DNA of 8,873 nt from an uncultured Clostridia bacterium. GTDB lineage: Bacteria > Bacillota > Clostridia > Christensenellales > Borkfalkiaceae. The stretch covers positions 1-8,873 of the forward strand of contig CAJGCN010000054.1 in assembly GCA_904501815.1 (NCBI GenBank), read 5' to 3'. How positions within the stretch are numbered: position 1 is the stretch's first letter; each line of letters opens with the position of its first letter. Shown one piece after another: positions 1-6,886 of this stretch. The notes beneath the pieces are model-generated. The model ran no database searches, had not been told where the DNA came from, and saw only the letters and a list, made by a program, of their open reading frames with translations. A program made the position numbers and the translations under genes.

Positions 1-100
1 AAAGTAGTAAAGCTAATTACTATGCCAAATACAATACCTATGTCTGATATAAGTCAAGGTTCTACGCGTGGTATAATACCTATGTGTCGCATAGTAGGCG
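1..100. repeat. Short repeat-bearing segment at the 5' edge
   Basis: Within the first 100 bases the sequence TAnAATACCTATGT occurs at 30-43 and 72-85 (13 of 14 bases equal, period 42). TACTATGC at 18-25 is exactly inverted as GCATAGTA at 89-96. Codon use (ATA, ACA, TCT, ACT) differs from the downstream gene, and the translation does not fit the flavoprotein family until about nt 95-100. It could be a small repeat inserted in the gene, a contig-edge artefact, or divergent coding sequence. Confidence 0.35.
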
Positions 101-891
101 TGCAAACAGACAAAAAGGAATATGCTTGCGATTGCGTAGTGATTGCAACGGGCGGAATGAGTTATCCTACAACGGGGTCAACGGGGGACGGATATCGCTT
201 TGCAAGCGATCTTGGGCATACGATAATTCCTTTAAAAAGCGGGCTTTGCGGGCTCAATCTCGTTGGCGCTACGCATAAAAATTTGCAAGGTTTATCCTTA
301 AAAAACGTCTGCTTAACCGTTAAAAATCAAGACAAAATCGTATACAGCGGTTTTGGCGAGATGTTATTCACGCATTTTGGAATTTCCGGTCCTTTGGTGC
401 TTACGGCTTCGTCTTATATCAACCGTTTGCCGATAAAAACCTTGTCTATTCACTTAGATTTAAAACCTGCGTTAGACGATCAAACGTTAGATAAACGGAT
501 TTTGCGTGATTTTGAAACGCATAAAAATAAGAAAATTTTTAATGCGCTCGTCGATCTTTTACCGCAGAAGTTAATTAGTGTCGTATTGTCGGTTGCGCGT
601 ATTTCGCAAGATAAAAACGTGAACTCTATCACGAAAGAAGAAAGGGGAAACCTGCTAAAAGCATTAAAAGATTTGCCGTTTAAAGCGGAAAGTTTGCGTG
701 GATTTGAAGAAGCGATTATCACGTCGGGTGGGATAGAGCTTTCGGAAATCAATCCTAAAACGATGGAAAGTAAGCTCGTTGAAGGTTTAAAATTTGCGGG
801 AGAAGTCCTCGACGTAGACGCTTTGACGGGTGGATTTAATATGCAAATCGCGTTTGCTACGGGCTTTGCGGCAGGAAATACTATAAAATAA
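1..891 (+). CDS. NAD(P)/FAD-dependent oxidoreductase, BaiN/HI0933 family (C-terminal part; 5' end cut by window)
   Basis: This is the C-terminal part of a flavoprotein of the HI0933/YhiN/BaiN family (often named aminoacetone oxidase family or NAD(P)/FAD-dependent oxidoreductase). The physiological substrate is usually unknown. Family hallmarks are visible: VVIATGG followed by SYPTTGSTGDGY (about nt 139-195), the GHTI/PLKSGLCGL stretch after it, a TSGGIELSEI segment (nt 721-750), and the terminal FAGEVLDVDALTGGFN motif (nt 796-840) that closes the FAD site, ending in a glycine-rich helix. The N-terminal dinucleotide-binding GGGxAG motif is not in the window. The frame is open from nt 1, so the gene probably starts upstream; the ATG at 22 is not a credible family start. 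Roughly the first 90-100 nt do not resemble the family and contain repeats, so the gene may be interrupted there. In Clostridia this family commonly lies just before cmk, as here. Family assignment is strong; specific function is unknown. Confidence 0.85.
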   Translation, partial: KVVKLITMPNTIPMSDISQGSTRGIIPMCRIVGVQTDKKEYACDCVVIATGGMSYPTTGSTGDGYRFASDLGHTIIPLKSGLCGLNLVGATHKNLQGLSLKNVCLTVKNQDKIVYSGFGEMLFTHFGISGPLVLTASSYINRLPIKTLSIHLDLKPALDDQTLDKRILRDFETHKNKKIFNALVDLLPQKLISVVLSVARISQDKNVNSITKEERGNLLKALKDLPFKAESLRGFEEAIITSGGIELSEINPKTMESKLVEGLKFAGEVLDVDALTGGFNMQIAFATGFAAGNTIK

Positions 892-934
892 ACGGCTTTT
901 TTGGTTAAGAATAGGAGTTTTGCCCAGCAAAAGC

Positions 935-963
935 TTGACTGTTTTTTGCTTTTATTGTATAAT
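935..963 (+). promoter_or_regulatory. Sigma-A promoter of the aroH-cmk/plsC/ispH-S1 operon
   Basis: A -35 box TTGACT (935-940) and a perfect -10 box TATAAT (958-963) are separated by 17 bases. Transcription would start near 970, leaving a leader of about 34 bases before the ATG at 1004. The leader holds the Shine-Dalgarno AAGGA at 991-995. The placement also rules out a protein start before 970. This is the best promoter in the window. The 892-934 stretch before it shows no convincing terminator. Confidence 0.85.
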
Positions 964-1003
964 AATACCATATAAATTGCTAAAGGATTTAAGGAAGTGC
1001 GTT

Positions 1004-2017
1004 ATGACGGTAATCAGGGGAGCGACCACTATCGCGAAGGATACGCCGCAAGAAATCTCGGTTGCGGTAAAAGATTTACTTGACGAAGTATTTCAAGAAA
1101 ACGCTATTAAAAAGGAAGAAGTTCGTTCGTTCGTGTTCTCGCTTACGGCGGATATTCATTCCTATCACCCCGCCAAAGCAGCAAGAGAATGTGGCTACGA
1201 TTACGCGCCCTTGTTTGCTTGCGTAGAACCGGAAATCGACGGGGGATTAAAGCTTTGTATTCGGTTAATGTTGCTTATTGAGCAAACGGAAAATAGAACG
1301 GCAAAGCATATTTATCAAAGGGGAGCAAAGGTTTTGAGAAAAGATATTTCGGAAATTTTCAACGTCGCGCTCGACGGACCTGCGGGGAGCGGAAAGAGTA
1401 CCGTAGCAAAAATTCTTGCGCGCGATTATAATATCTTATATTTGGATACGGGCGCAATGTATCGCGCTTGTGCTTTAAAAGCACTTCGAGAAAAGGTATC
1501 GCCTAAAGATAGCAAAGGGGTAGAAAAATTATTGCCTACGCTTAATTTAAAGGTGGAGTATAAAGACGGCGCGCAACACACGATTTTAGACGGGGAAGAC
1601 GTTTCTTTAGCCATTCGCGAAAACGCCGTTTCAATGGCGGCTTCGGATATTTCCGCTCATAAAGCGGTAAGATTGAAAATGGTGGAAATGCAACGGGAAA
1701 TCGCGAAACAAATGTCGTGCGTTCTCGACGGACGGGATATAGGCTCAACGGTACTTCCTAACGCGAAATTCAAATTTTTCATCACGGCAGACAGTAAAAT
1801 CCGCGCGGAAAGAAGATATAAAGAATTGCAAGCGCGTGGACAAACGGTAGAGTTTGAAACTTTACACGAAGAAATCGTTAAACGTGATAAACAAGATAGC
1901 GAACGGGAATTTTCCCCCCTTAAAAAAGCAGACGACGCGTATTTGTTAGATACGTCGAAAATGAACGTCGACGAAGTCGTTGCAAAAATTAAAAGTATTA
2001 TTCAATCAAAAATCTAA
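1004..2017 (+). CDS. aroH-cmk: Fused AroH-type chorismate mutase / cytidylate kinase
   Basis: A 337-residue two-domain protein. Residues 1-116 match monofunctional AroH chorismate mutase (chorismate to prephenate): IRGATT at the start with R5, SYHPAKAAREC (52-63; K58, R61), C73, GGLKLCIR ending in R87, and HIY (Y104). These line up with Arg7, Lys60, Arg63, Cys75, Arg90 and Tyr108 of the Bacillus subtilis enzyme. Its Phe57 is His55 here. Residues 118-337 are a full-length cytidylate kinase (CMP/dCMP + ATP to the diphosphate): P-loop GPAGSGKS (125-132), YLDTGAMYR (146-154), LDGEDVS (195-201), DGRDIGSTV (242-250) and the arginine-rich region AERRYKEL. There is almost no linker. The ATG at 1004 is chosen because AAGGA lies 8 bases upstream, the AroH homology begins there, and the promoter lies just before it; longer readings would precede the transcription start. 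First gene of its operon. Domain calls are firm; activity of the mutase half is inferred. Confidence 0.9.
   Translation: MTVIRGATTIAKDTPQEISVAVKDLLDEVFQENAIKKEEVRSFVFSLTADIHSYHPAKAARECGYDYAPLFACVEPEIDGGLKLCIRLMLLIEQTENRTAKHIYQRGAKVLRKDISEIFNVALDGPAGSGKSTVAKILARDYNILYLDTGAMYRACALKALREKVSPKDSKGVEKLLPTLNLKVEYKDGAQHTILDGEDVSLAIRENAVSMAASDISAHKAVRLKMVEMQREIAKQMSCVLDGRDIGSTVLPNAKFKFFITADSKIRAERRYKELQARGQTVEFETLHEEIVKRDKQDSEREFSPLKKADDAYLLDTSKMNVDEVVAKIKSIIQSKI
1320..1336 (+). promoter_or_regulatory. Possible internal ribosome binding site and TTG start for stand-alone Cmk
   Basis: GGGGAG (1320-1325) lies 8 bases before an in-frame TTG (1334-1336, codon 111). Initiation there would give a 227-residue protein that starts a few residues before the cytidylate kinase domain, the usual length for a stand-alone Cmk. 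TTG is a weak start and purine-rich stretches are common in this gene, so this is only a candidate. Confidence 0.3.
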
Positions 2018-2030
2018 TCGGAAGGTCGTT

Positions 2031-2771
2031 ATGGAAGAAAAGCAACCGCCCGTTGAGCAAGCGAGCAAACCGAAAAAAGAAAAGAAACAAAAAAAATACG
2101 ATATTTGCGTGAAAGCGAATAAGAAAGGCAGACATATCAACGTGTTGATGAACGTGTTGCGCGTAATCGTCGTACCGTTTATTTGGTTGATATTGCCATT
2201 CCGTTTCTACGGCAAACGTAAAGTAGAGGACGGAGCGGCGATTTATATTTGCAATCATTACCGTATTTTCGACCCCGTATACCCTGCTTGTACGACGTGG
2301 GAAGGTATTCACTATTTGGCGAAAAAATCAATTTTAAGCCACCCCGTTTACGGGTTGTTTTGCAGAGGTTTACGCATTATCGGCGTAAACCGCGACGGAA
2401 CGGACGTGCGCGCGGTAATGGACTCTTTAAAATGCCTTAAAAACGGTGAAAAAATCGCAATTTTCCCCGAAGGTACGAGAAATAAGACGGAACAGGAAAT
2501 GCTGGAATTTAAAGGTGGAGCGGCAATGATGGCAATCAAAGCCAAAGCGCCGATTATCCCGATGGCGATTTATAAAAAACCCCGTTTTTTCCGTATGACG
2601 CATATCATTATCGGCGAGCCTTTTGAACTTTCGGAATATTACGGCGTGAAAATGACGGAAGAAACTCTTGCGGAAGCGGACGGAAAACTCTATCAAAAAA
2701 TTCTCGATTTAAAAGCGGACCACAAGCGTTTTCTCGACGAAAAAAAGGCGAAAAAGCAAAAAAAGGCGTAA
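2031..2771 (+). CDS. plsC: 1-acyl-sn-glycerol-3-phosphate acyltransferase (PlsC family)
   Basis: A 246-residue membrane-associated acyltransferase. It probably acylates lysophosphatidic acid to phosphatidic acid at the cytoplasmic face of the membrane. The four family motifs appear in order: NHYRIFD (75-81, the HX4D catalytic pair H76 and D81, with Arg where Ser is common), GVNRDGTD (118-125), IFPEGTRN (144-151) and APIIPMAIY (173-181). A hydrophobic segment at about 37-58 can anchor it. Both ends are lysine-rich (about 13-32 and 238-245) and are probably soluble tails. The start at 2031 follows GGAAGG (2020-2025) and lies 13 bases after the cmk stop; earlier in-frame starts would overlap cmk. 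The gene sits between cmk and ispH, as in many Clostridia. Acyl donor and exact substrate cannot be read from sequence. Confidence 0.9.
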   Translation: MEEKQPPVEQASKPKKEKKQKKYDICVKANKKGRHINVLMNVLRVIVVPFIWLILPFRFYGKRKVEDGAAIYICNHYRIFDPVYPACTTWEGIHYLAKKSILSHPVYGLFCRGLRIIGVNRDGTDVRAVMDSLKCLKNGEKIAIFPEGTRNKTEQEMLEFKGGAAMMAIKAKAPIIPMAIYKKPRFFRMTHIIIGEPFELSEYYGVKMTEETLAEADGKLYQKILDLKADHKRFLDEKKAKKQKKA

Positions 2772-2774
2772 AGA

Positions 2775-4850
2775 ATGGAAATTTTACTTGCAAAAAACGG
2801 CGGATTTTGTAGTGGCGTGAAAAAGGCAGTTGACACGGCTATGTCGGTAAATCCCGAAAATACTTATTTGTACGGTGAGATTATCCACAATCCCGTCGTC
2901 GTGGAAGAGATACGAAAACGTGGAATTATCACGGTGGAGAATCTTTTCGACGTGCCACGCGGGGCAACGCTCATTATCCGTTCGCACGGCGTAGGCAAAA
3001 AAGTCTACGAAGAATGTGAAAAGAGAGAATTTCACGTGATTGACTGCACTTGCGAGTTCGTGCGCCGTACGCAAAAAATCGTAGACGAAAATTTTCGAAA
3101 AGGGAAAACCGTCGTAATCGTAGGGGAACGCACGCACCCTGAAGTAATCGGCTTAAACGGTTGGTGTGAAAACTCTGCGTATATTTTTTCATCAGAACAA
3201 GACGATTTTTCCGTTTTAGAGGGAAAAAATTGCGCCGTAGTCGCCCAAACGACCTTTTCTGACGAAAAATTTGAAAAAATTATTAAAATTCTTAACGATA
3301 AGCCTTTAAAAACAGTTGAAATTTTTAAAACAATTTGCTATACTACTATAAGACGGCAAAACGAAGCGTGCGAACTCGCTAAACAATGCGACGCAATGGT
3401 AGTAATCGGAGGCTTGAACAGCAGCAACACGAATAAGCTTTTCGATATCTGCAAGCAGTATTGTGAAAACGTTTTTCGCTTAGAGCGTTTTGACGATCTA
3501 AATTATAAAAAAATCAAAAGATTTAAAAAGGTAGGAATTGTGACGGGCGCAAGCGCCCCGAACGCGCAAACTCAGGAGGTTCTCTTAAAAATGGAAATGG
3601 AAACAGAAGCAAAAGCAACGATGGAAGAAGTTGTTGCGAACTTGGACAGTCAACAGAAGTTCAAAAAAGGTCAGTTGATTACGGCTACGATTTCGTCGGC
3701 AGACGAATCCGGCGTTGCAGTATTACTTCCCAACACGAAGAAAGAAATACTGCTCGACAAGGATGAAGTAGAAGGTGAGGTCTACAACAAAGACGAATAT
3801 GCTGCTAAAGTCGGTGAAGAAATTGAACTGATGGTAATGTCCGTCAACCCCGTTAAGCTTTCTCAAAAATCGATTAAAAAGCTTAAAGAAGAAGAAGCGA
3901 TGCTCGCGGAAATTAAAGACGGTAAAGAATTTAGCTTGGAATGTACCGGTTTTAACAAGGGCGGTCTTACGGCGCAACTCGGTTCGTACGCCGTGTTTAT
4001 TCCCGCACGTGAAATTCGCAACGGTTTTGTGAAAGACCTTGAAAAATACGTGGGTAAAAAGCTTCGTTTAAGAGTGCTTGAAATCAAATCTGAAAGAAGA
4101 AAGGAAATCATTGCTTCTCAACGCGTAATTCTCGTGGAAGAAAAGGAAGCGAGAGATGCGGCAAGAGCAGCGAAAGAAGCGGAATTCTTCGCTTCCATTA
4201 ACGTTGGCGACGTTGTAGAAGGTAAAGTGGAAAGAGCGACGGCGTTCGGCGCATTCGTATCCGTAAACGGTTTTGATTGCCTTGCGCACGTTTCCGATTT
4301 GTCTTGGACGGGCGTAAAAGAAGTGACGGACGTTTTGGAAATCGGCAAGAAATATCAATTTAAAGTATTGAAAATCGACCAAGAATCCAAAAAGGTTTCT
4401 ATCGGTTATAAGCAGTTGCAAGCGCAACCTTGGGAACTTGCGGCTGAAAAATATGCGGAAGGCGATGTAATTCACGGTAAGGTTGTTAGAATCGTTCCGT
4501 TCGGTGCATTCGTAGAAGTTGAAAAAGGAATCGACGGGTTAGTTCACGTTTCTCAAATTTCTCACGAATACCTTGAAAACCCCACGACGGCTCTTACGAT
4601 CGGTCAAGAAATCGATGCAAAGATTTTGAAGCTTGATTGCGAAGAAAAGAAGATGACCCTTTCCATTAAGGCGTTAGAACCTAAGCCGGAAAATACGGAA
4701 AGAAAATCCAAAGCGAAGGCTGAAGGGGAAGAAGGCAAGGAAAAATCCAGAAAACCCAGAGCTCCTAAGCTTGACGAAGAACCTACGGAATGGAAAGAAG
4801 GCGATTTAGGCGAAGTTTCCATTGCGGATCTTATCGGTAATAATTCCTAA
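2775..4850 (+). CDS. ispH-rpsA: Bifunctional HMBPP reductase IspH / ribosomal protein S1
   Basis: A 691-residue fusion of a type known from Clostridia. Residues 1-272 are IspH, the 4Fe-4S enzyme that reduces HMBPP to IPP and DMAPP in the last step of the MEP pathway. The three cluster cysteines are present (C12 in GGFCSGV, C93 in CTCEFV, C188 in TICYTT), as are H38, H71, H121, the catalytic E123 (HPEV), the QTT at 158-160, the SSN at 216-218 and S260. Residues 273-691 are an S1 protein with four OB-fold S1 repeats at about 298-367, 383-449, 476-546 and 561-633; repeats 3 and 4 are the most typical (FGAFV, HVS). A Lys/Glu-rich tail ends in WKEGDLGEVSIADLIG. S1 binds mRNA at the ribosome. The gene starts 3 bases after plsC, so translation is probably coupled. 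A strong internal initiation site lies at the domain junction. Arginine codons CGA/CGG occur three times in the IspH part and never in the S1 part. Confidence 0.95.
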   Translation: MEILLAKNGGFCSGVKKAVDTAMSVNPENTYLYGEIIHNPVVVEEIRKRGIITVENLFDVPRGATLIIRSHGVGKKVYEECEKREFHVIDCTCEFVRRTQKIVDENFRKGKTVVIVGERTHPEVIGLNGWCENSAYIFSSEQDDFSVLEGKNCAVVAQTTFSDEKFEKIIKILNDKPLKTVEIFKTICYTTIRRQNEACELAKQCDAMVVIGGLNSSNTNKLFDICKQYCENVFRLERFDDLNYKKIKRFKKVGIVTGASAPNAQTQEVLLKMEMETEAKATMEEVVANLDSQQKFKKGQLITATISSADESGVAVLLPNTKKEILLDKDEVEGEVYNKDEYAAKVGEEIELMVMSVNPVKLSQKSIKKLKEEEAMLAEIKDGKEFSLECTGFNKGGLTAQLGSYAVFIPAREIRNGFVKDLEKYVGKKLRLRVLEIKSERRKEIIASQRVILVEEKEARDAARAAKEAEFFASINVGDVVEGKVERATAFGAFVSVNGFDCLAHVSDLSWTGVKEVTDVLEIGKKYQFKVLKIDQESKKVSIGYKQLQAQPWELAAEKYAEGDVIHGKVVRIVPFGAFVEVEKGIDGLVHVSQISHEYLENPTTALTIGQEIDAKILKLDCEEKKMTLSIKALEPKPENTERKSKAKAEGEEGKEKSRKPRAPKLDEEPTEWKEGDLGEVSIADLIGNNS
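3574..3593 (+). promoter_or_regulatory. Internal Shine-Dalgarno and ATG at the IspH/S1 junction
   Basis: AGGAGGT (3574-3580), the best Shine-Dalgarno match in the window, lies 10 bases before an in-frame ATG (3591-3593, codon 273). Second and third in-frame ATGs follow at 3597 and 3621. Initiation at 3591 would make a 419-residue protein holding all four S1 repeats and nothing of IspH. That is close to the length of stand-alone four-repeat Firmicute S1 proteins. The gene's own start at 2775 has only a weak AAGG. Independent S1 synthesis is an inference. Confidence 0.6.
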
Positions 4851-4875
4851 GCTTTTAAATTTGATAAAATAATTC

Positions 4876-4914
4876 AAAAAGTCTGCTTTTAAGTTGATTA
4901 AAAGCGGGCTTTTT
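4876..4914 (+). terminator. Intrinsic terminator of the aroH-cmk/plsC/ispH-S1 operon
   Basis: A 17-base-pair stem (4876-4892 with 4898-4914) closes a GTTGA loop. All positions pair if two G-U pairs are allowed. The 3' arm ends in a run of five T, and the 5' arm starts with five A. It lies 25 bases after the stop of the IspH-S1 gene and separates it from htpG. Confidence 0.9.
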
Positions 4915-4928
4915 CGTTTATAAATAAA

Positions 4929-4938
4929 TATTCGAATA
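4929..4938. promoter_or_regulatory. Palindrome upstream of htpG, possible operator
   Basis: TATTCGAATA is a perfect 10-base palindrome 28 bases before the htpG start. A TATAAA (4919-4924) just before it could be a -10 box, with TTGATT (4894-4899) as a poorly spaced (19 bases) -35 inside the terminator. No CIRCE element (TTAGCACTC-N9-GAGTGCTAA) is present. Short AT-rich palindromes arise by chance, so operator function is speculative. Confidence 0.25.
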
Positions 4939-4966
4939 AAAGAATACGTTTTAAGGAGAAAGAACT

Positions 4967-6796
4967 ATGGATAAACAAGGCAAAATTAAAATTTCAAGCG
5001 AGAATATGATGCCGATTATAAAAAAGTGGCTGTATTCCGATAAAGACATTTTTCTTCGTGAAATCGTAGCCAACGGCGTAGATGCTATCACTAAATTCGA
5101 CAAGCTCGTAGCAATGGGCGAAACAGAAAAGACGGAAGAAGAATATAGAATTAACGTATACGTAGACGAAAAAGCAAAAACGCTGACCGTTGAAGACAAC
5201 GGGATTGGTATGACGGCGGAAGAAGTAGAAAAATACATCACGCAAATCGCTTTTTCGGGCGCAGAAGATTTCTTGCAAAAATACGAAAACGCTTCGGGTG
5301 ACGGGATTATCGGGCATTTCGGGTTAGGGTTCTATTCGGCGTATATGGTTTCTGATTTAGTAGAAATCTACACGAAAAGCTATAAGGACGAACCTGCGGT
5401 AAAGTGGGAATCAGACGGAAATTCCACGTATACCATTTCCGAAACGGGCAAGCAAGCGCGCGGTACGAAAATCGTAATGCATATCGCCAAAGGCGAAGAA
5501 GATTTTCTTAAAGAGTTTAGCGTACGCGAGTTATTAAGAAAGTATTGCTCGTTTATGCCGTATTCCATTTATTTAAATCCTACGGGGGACAATGAAAAGG
5601 ATAAACCGCTCAATAACCCGAAACCTTTATATTTAAAAGACTCTAAAGAATGTACGGACGAAGAATATAAGAATTTCTACCGTGAAACCTTTATGGACTA
5701 CAGCGAGCCTTTGTTCTGGATTCATTTAAATATGGATTATCCTTTCCGCTTAAAAGGTATCTTATATTTCCCGCAAGTTAAAAAAGAACAAGTACAGCTC
5801 GAAAAAGGGCAGGTCAAGCTTTATTGCAATCAAGTGTTTATCGCGGATAATATTAAGGAAGTTATTCCTGAATTTTTAATGCTGTTAAACGGTGTAATCG
5901 ATTGCCCTGATATTCCCTTGAACGTATCGAGAAGCTTTTTACAAAACGATAAGCAAGTACAAAAGATTTCCAAGCACATTACGAAAAAGGTTGCGGATAA
6001 GTTGAAAGCGTTGTTTAACACCGAACGCGAACGCTACGAAACGTGCTGGAAAGATATCGCTACCTTTATTAAGTTCGGCTGTATGAAAGACGAAGACTTT
6101 TACGATAAGGTGAAAGATATTCTTATCTTTAAGAATTTGAAAGGGGAATTTGCCCCCTTAAAAGACTATTTCGGAGAAGAACTTACCGAAGAAGAAGCGA
6201 AAGAAGGCAAGCAAGCCAAAGCCGTTTACTGCGTTTCCGACGAAGCGCAACAGGCGCAATATATCGCTATGTTTAAAGAAGCGGGGCTTGACGCCATTCT
6301 TTGCGATACCTATATCGACCCGCATTTCGTAAGCTTTATCGAATATAAAAACCCGAAAGCCTGTCGGTTCGTGCGCATTGACGCAGATATGGACGGAGCA
6401 TTAAAAGGTGAGAACGCAGACGAAGAAAAACAGAAAAAAATTGTGGATATCTTTAAAGAACATCTCGTCAATAAAGAAATCCAAGTTAAAGCTGAAAATT
6501 TCAAGACGGATAAAGTTCCCGCGATTATCACGGTGGAAGAATTTATTCGCAGAATGTCTGAAATGAGCGGATTTTACGGTATGGACGCTACCGACCCGAC
6601 CAAAAACGCAACTCTTCTTTTAAACCTTTCTAACCCCGTCGTTTCGGGACTTTGCGAATTATCGGAAGAAAAACGTGCGTTCGTAGTCAATCAAATTTAT
6701 TACCTTGCAATGCTTTCCTATAAAAAACTTTCTCCCGAAGAATTATCCGATTTTGTGGATAAGAGTACGGAGCTTTTAAAAGACTACACGAAGTAA
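4967..6796 (+). CDS. htpG: Molecular chaperone HtpG (Hsp90)
   Basis: A 609-residue cytosolic ATP-dependent chaperone, close to the usual bacterial HtpG length. The N-terminal GHKL ATPase domain (about 1-215) shows the N-box REIVANGVDA (31-40; E32, N36, D39), DNGIGMT (77-83), GHFGLGFYSAYMVSD (116-130) and RGTKIVMHI (165-173). The middle domain has the LNVSRSFLQ segment with R322, the arginine that contacts the ATP phosphate in this family. The C-terminal part (about 500-609) has FIRRMSEMSGF and LLNLSNPVVSGL, as expected for the dimerisation domain. There is no signal peptide. The start at 4967 follows AAGGAG (4953-4958) at normal spacing. The gene is flanked by two terminators and is probably transcribed alone. 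N-box and G2 residues differ slightly from the common RELISNASDA and GQFGVGFYS forms, but key residues are kept. Confidence 0.95.
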   Translation: MDKQGKIKISSENMMPIIKKWLYSDKDIFLREIVANGVDAITKFDKLVAMGETEKTEEEYRINVYVDEKAKTLTVEDNGIGMTAEEVEKYITQIAFSGAEDFLQKYENASGDGIIGHFGLGFYSAYMVSDLVEIYTKSYKDEPAVKWESDGNSTYTISETGKQARGTKIVMHIAKGEEDFLKEFSVRELLRKYCSFMPYSIYLNPTGDNEKDKPLNNPKPLYLKDSKECTDEEYKNFYRETFMDYSEPLFWIHLNMDYPFRLKGILYFPQVKKEQVQLEKGQVKLYCNQVFIADNIKEVIPEFLMLLNGVIDCPDIPLNVSRSFLQNDKQVQKISKHITKKVADKLKALFNTERERYETCWKDIATFIKFGCMKDEDFYDKVKDILIFKNLKGEFAPLKDYFGEELTEEEAKEGKQAKAVYCVSDEAQQAQYIAMFKEAGLDAILCDTYIDPHFVSFIEYKNPKACRFVRIDADMDGALKGENADEEKQKKIVDIFKEHLVNKEIQVKAENFKTDKVPAIITVEEFIRRMSEMSGFYGMDATDPTKNATLLLNLSNPVVSGLCELSEEKRAFVVNQIYYLAMLSYKKLSPEELSDFVDKSTELLKDYTK

Positions 6797-6817
6797 ATTT
6801 TTCATACTCTCCTTTGT

Positions 6818-6849
6818 AAAAACACCTTTTCGAATGAAAGGGTGTTTTT
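6818..6849 (+). terminator. Intrinsic terminator after htpG
   Basis: A 14-base-pair stem (6818-6831 with 6836-6849, one G-U pair) closes a GAAT loop. The 3' arm ends in five T. It starts 22 bases after the htpG stop and insulates htpG from the sporulation operon. Confidence 0.9.
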
Positions 6850-6872
6850 AGTTCTAAAAAAGAAAGCTTGAC

Positions 6873-6880
6873 CATATAGT
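6873..6880 (+). promoter_or_regulatory. Candidate -10 region of the spoIIIA operon
   Basis: CATATAGT (6873-6880) resembles the sigma-E -10 consensus CATACAnT, and TATAGT within it also resembles a sigma-A -10. I see no good -35 at the right distance for either. spoIIIA is sigma-E-dependent in Bacillus. If this is the -10, transcription would start at or next to the ATG at 6887, giving a leaderless or nearly leaderless mRNA. Confidence 0.3.
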
Positions 6881-6886
6881 ATATTG

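Noticed and set aside
918..932. Small hairpin TTTTG-CCCAG-CAAAA as a terminator for the flavoprotein gene
   Set aside because: The stem is only five pairs, mostly A-T, and no T run follows directly; it abuts the next promoter.
480..971. 163-residue open frame on the minus strand
   Set aside because: It lies opposite the well-supported flavoprotein frame, shows no family features and runs through the aroH-cmk promoter. It is a shadow of the plus-strand gene.
920..1003. Longer N-terminus for the AroH-Cmk protein from a TTG near 920
   Set aside because: The extension crosses the promoter boxes at 935-963, precedes the likely transcription start, has no AroH homology, and the ATG at 1004 has a good Shine-Dalgarno.
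892..1003. Riboswitch or other structured leader before the aroH-cmk operon
   Set aside because: The predicted leader is only about 34 bases long and shows no structure that I recognise.
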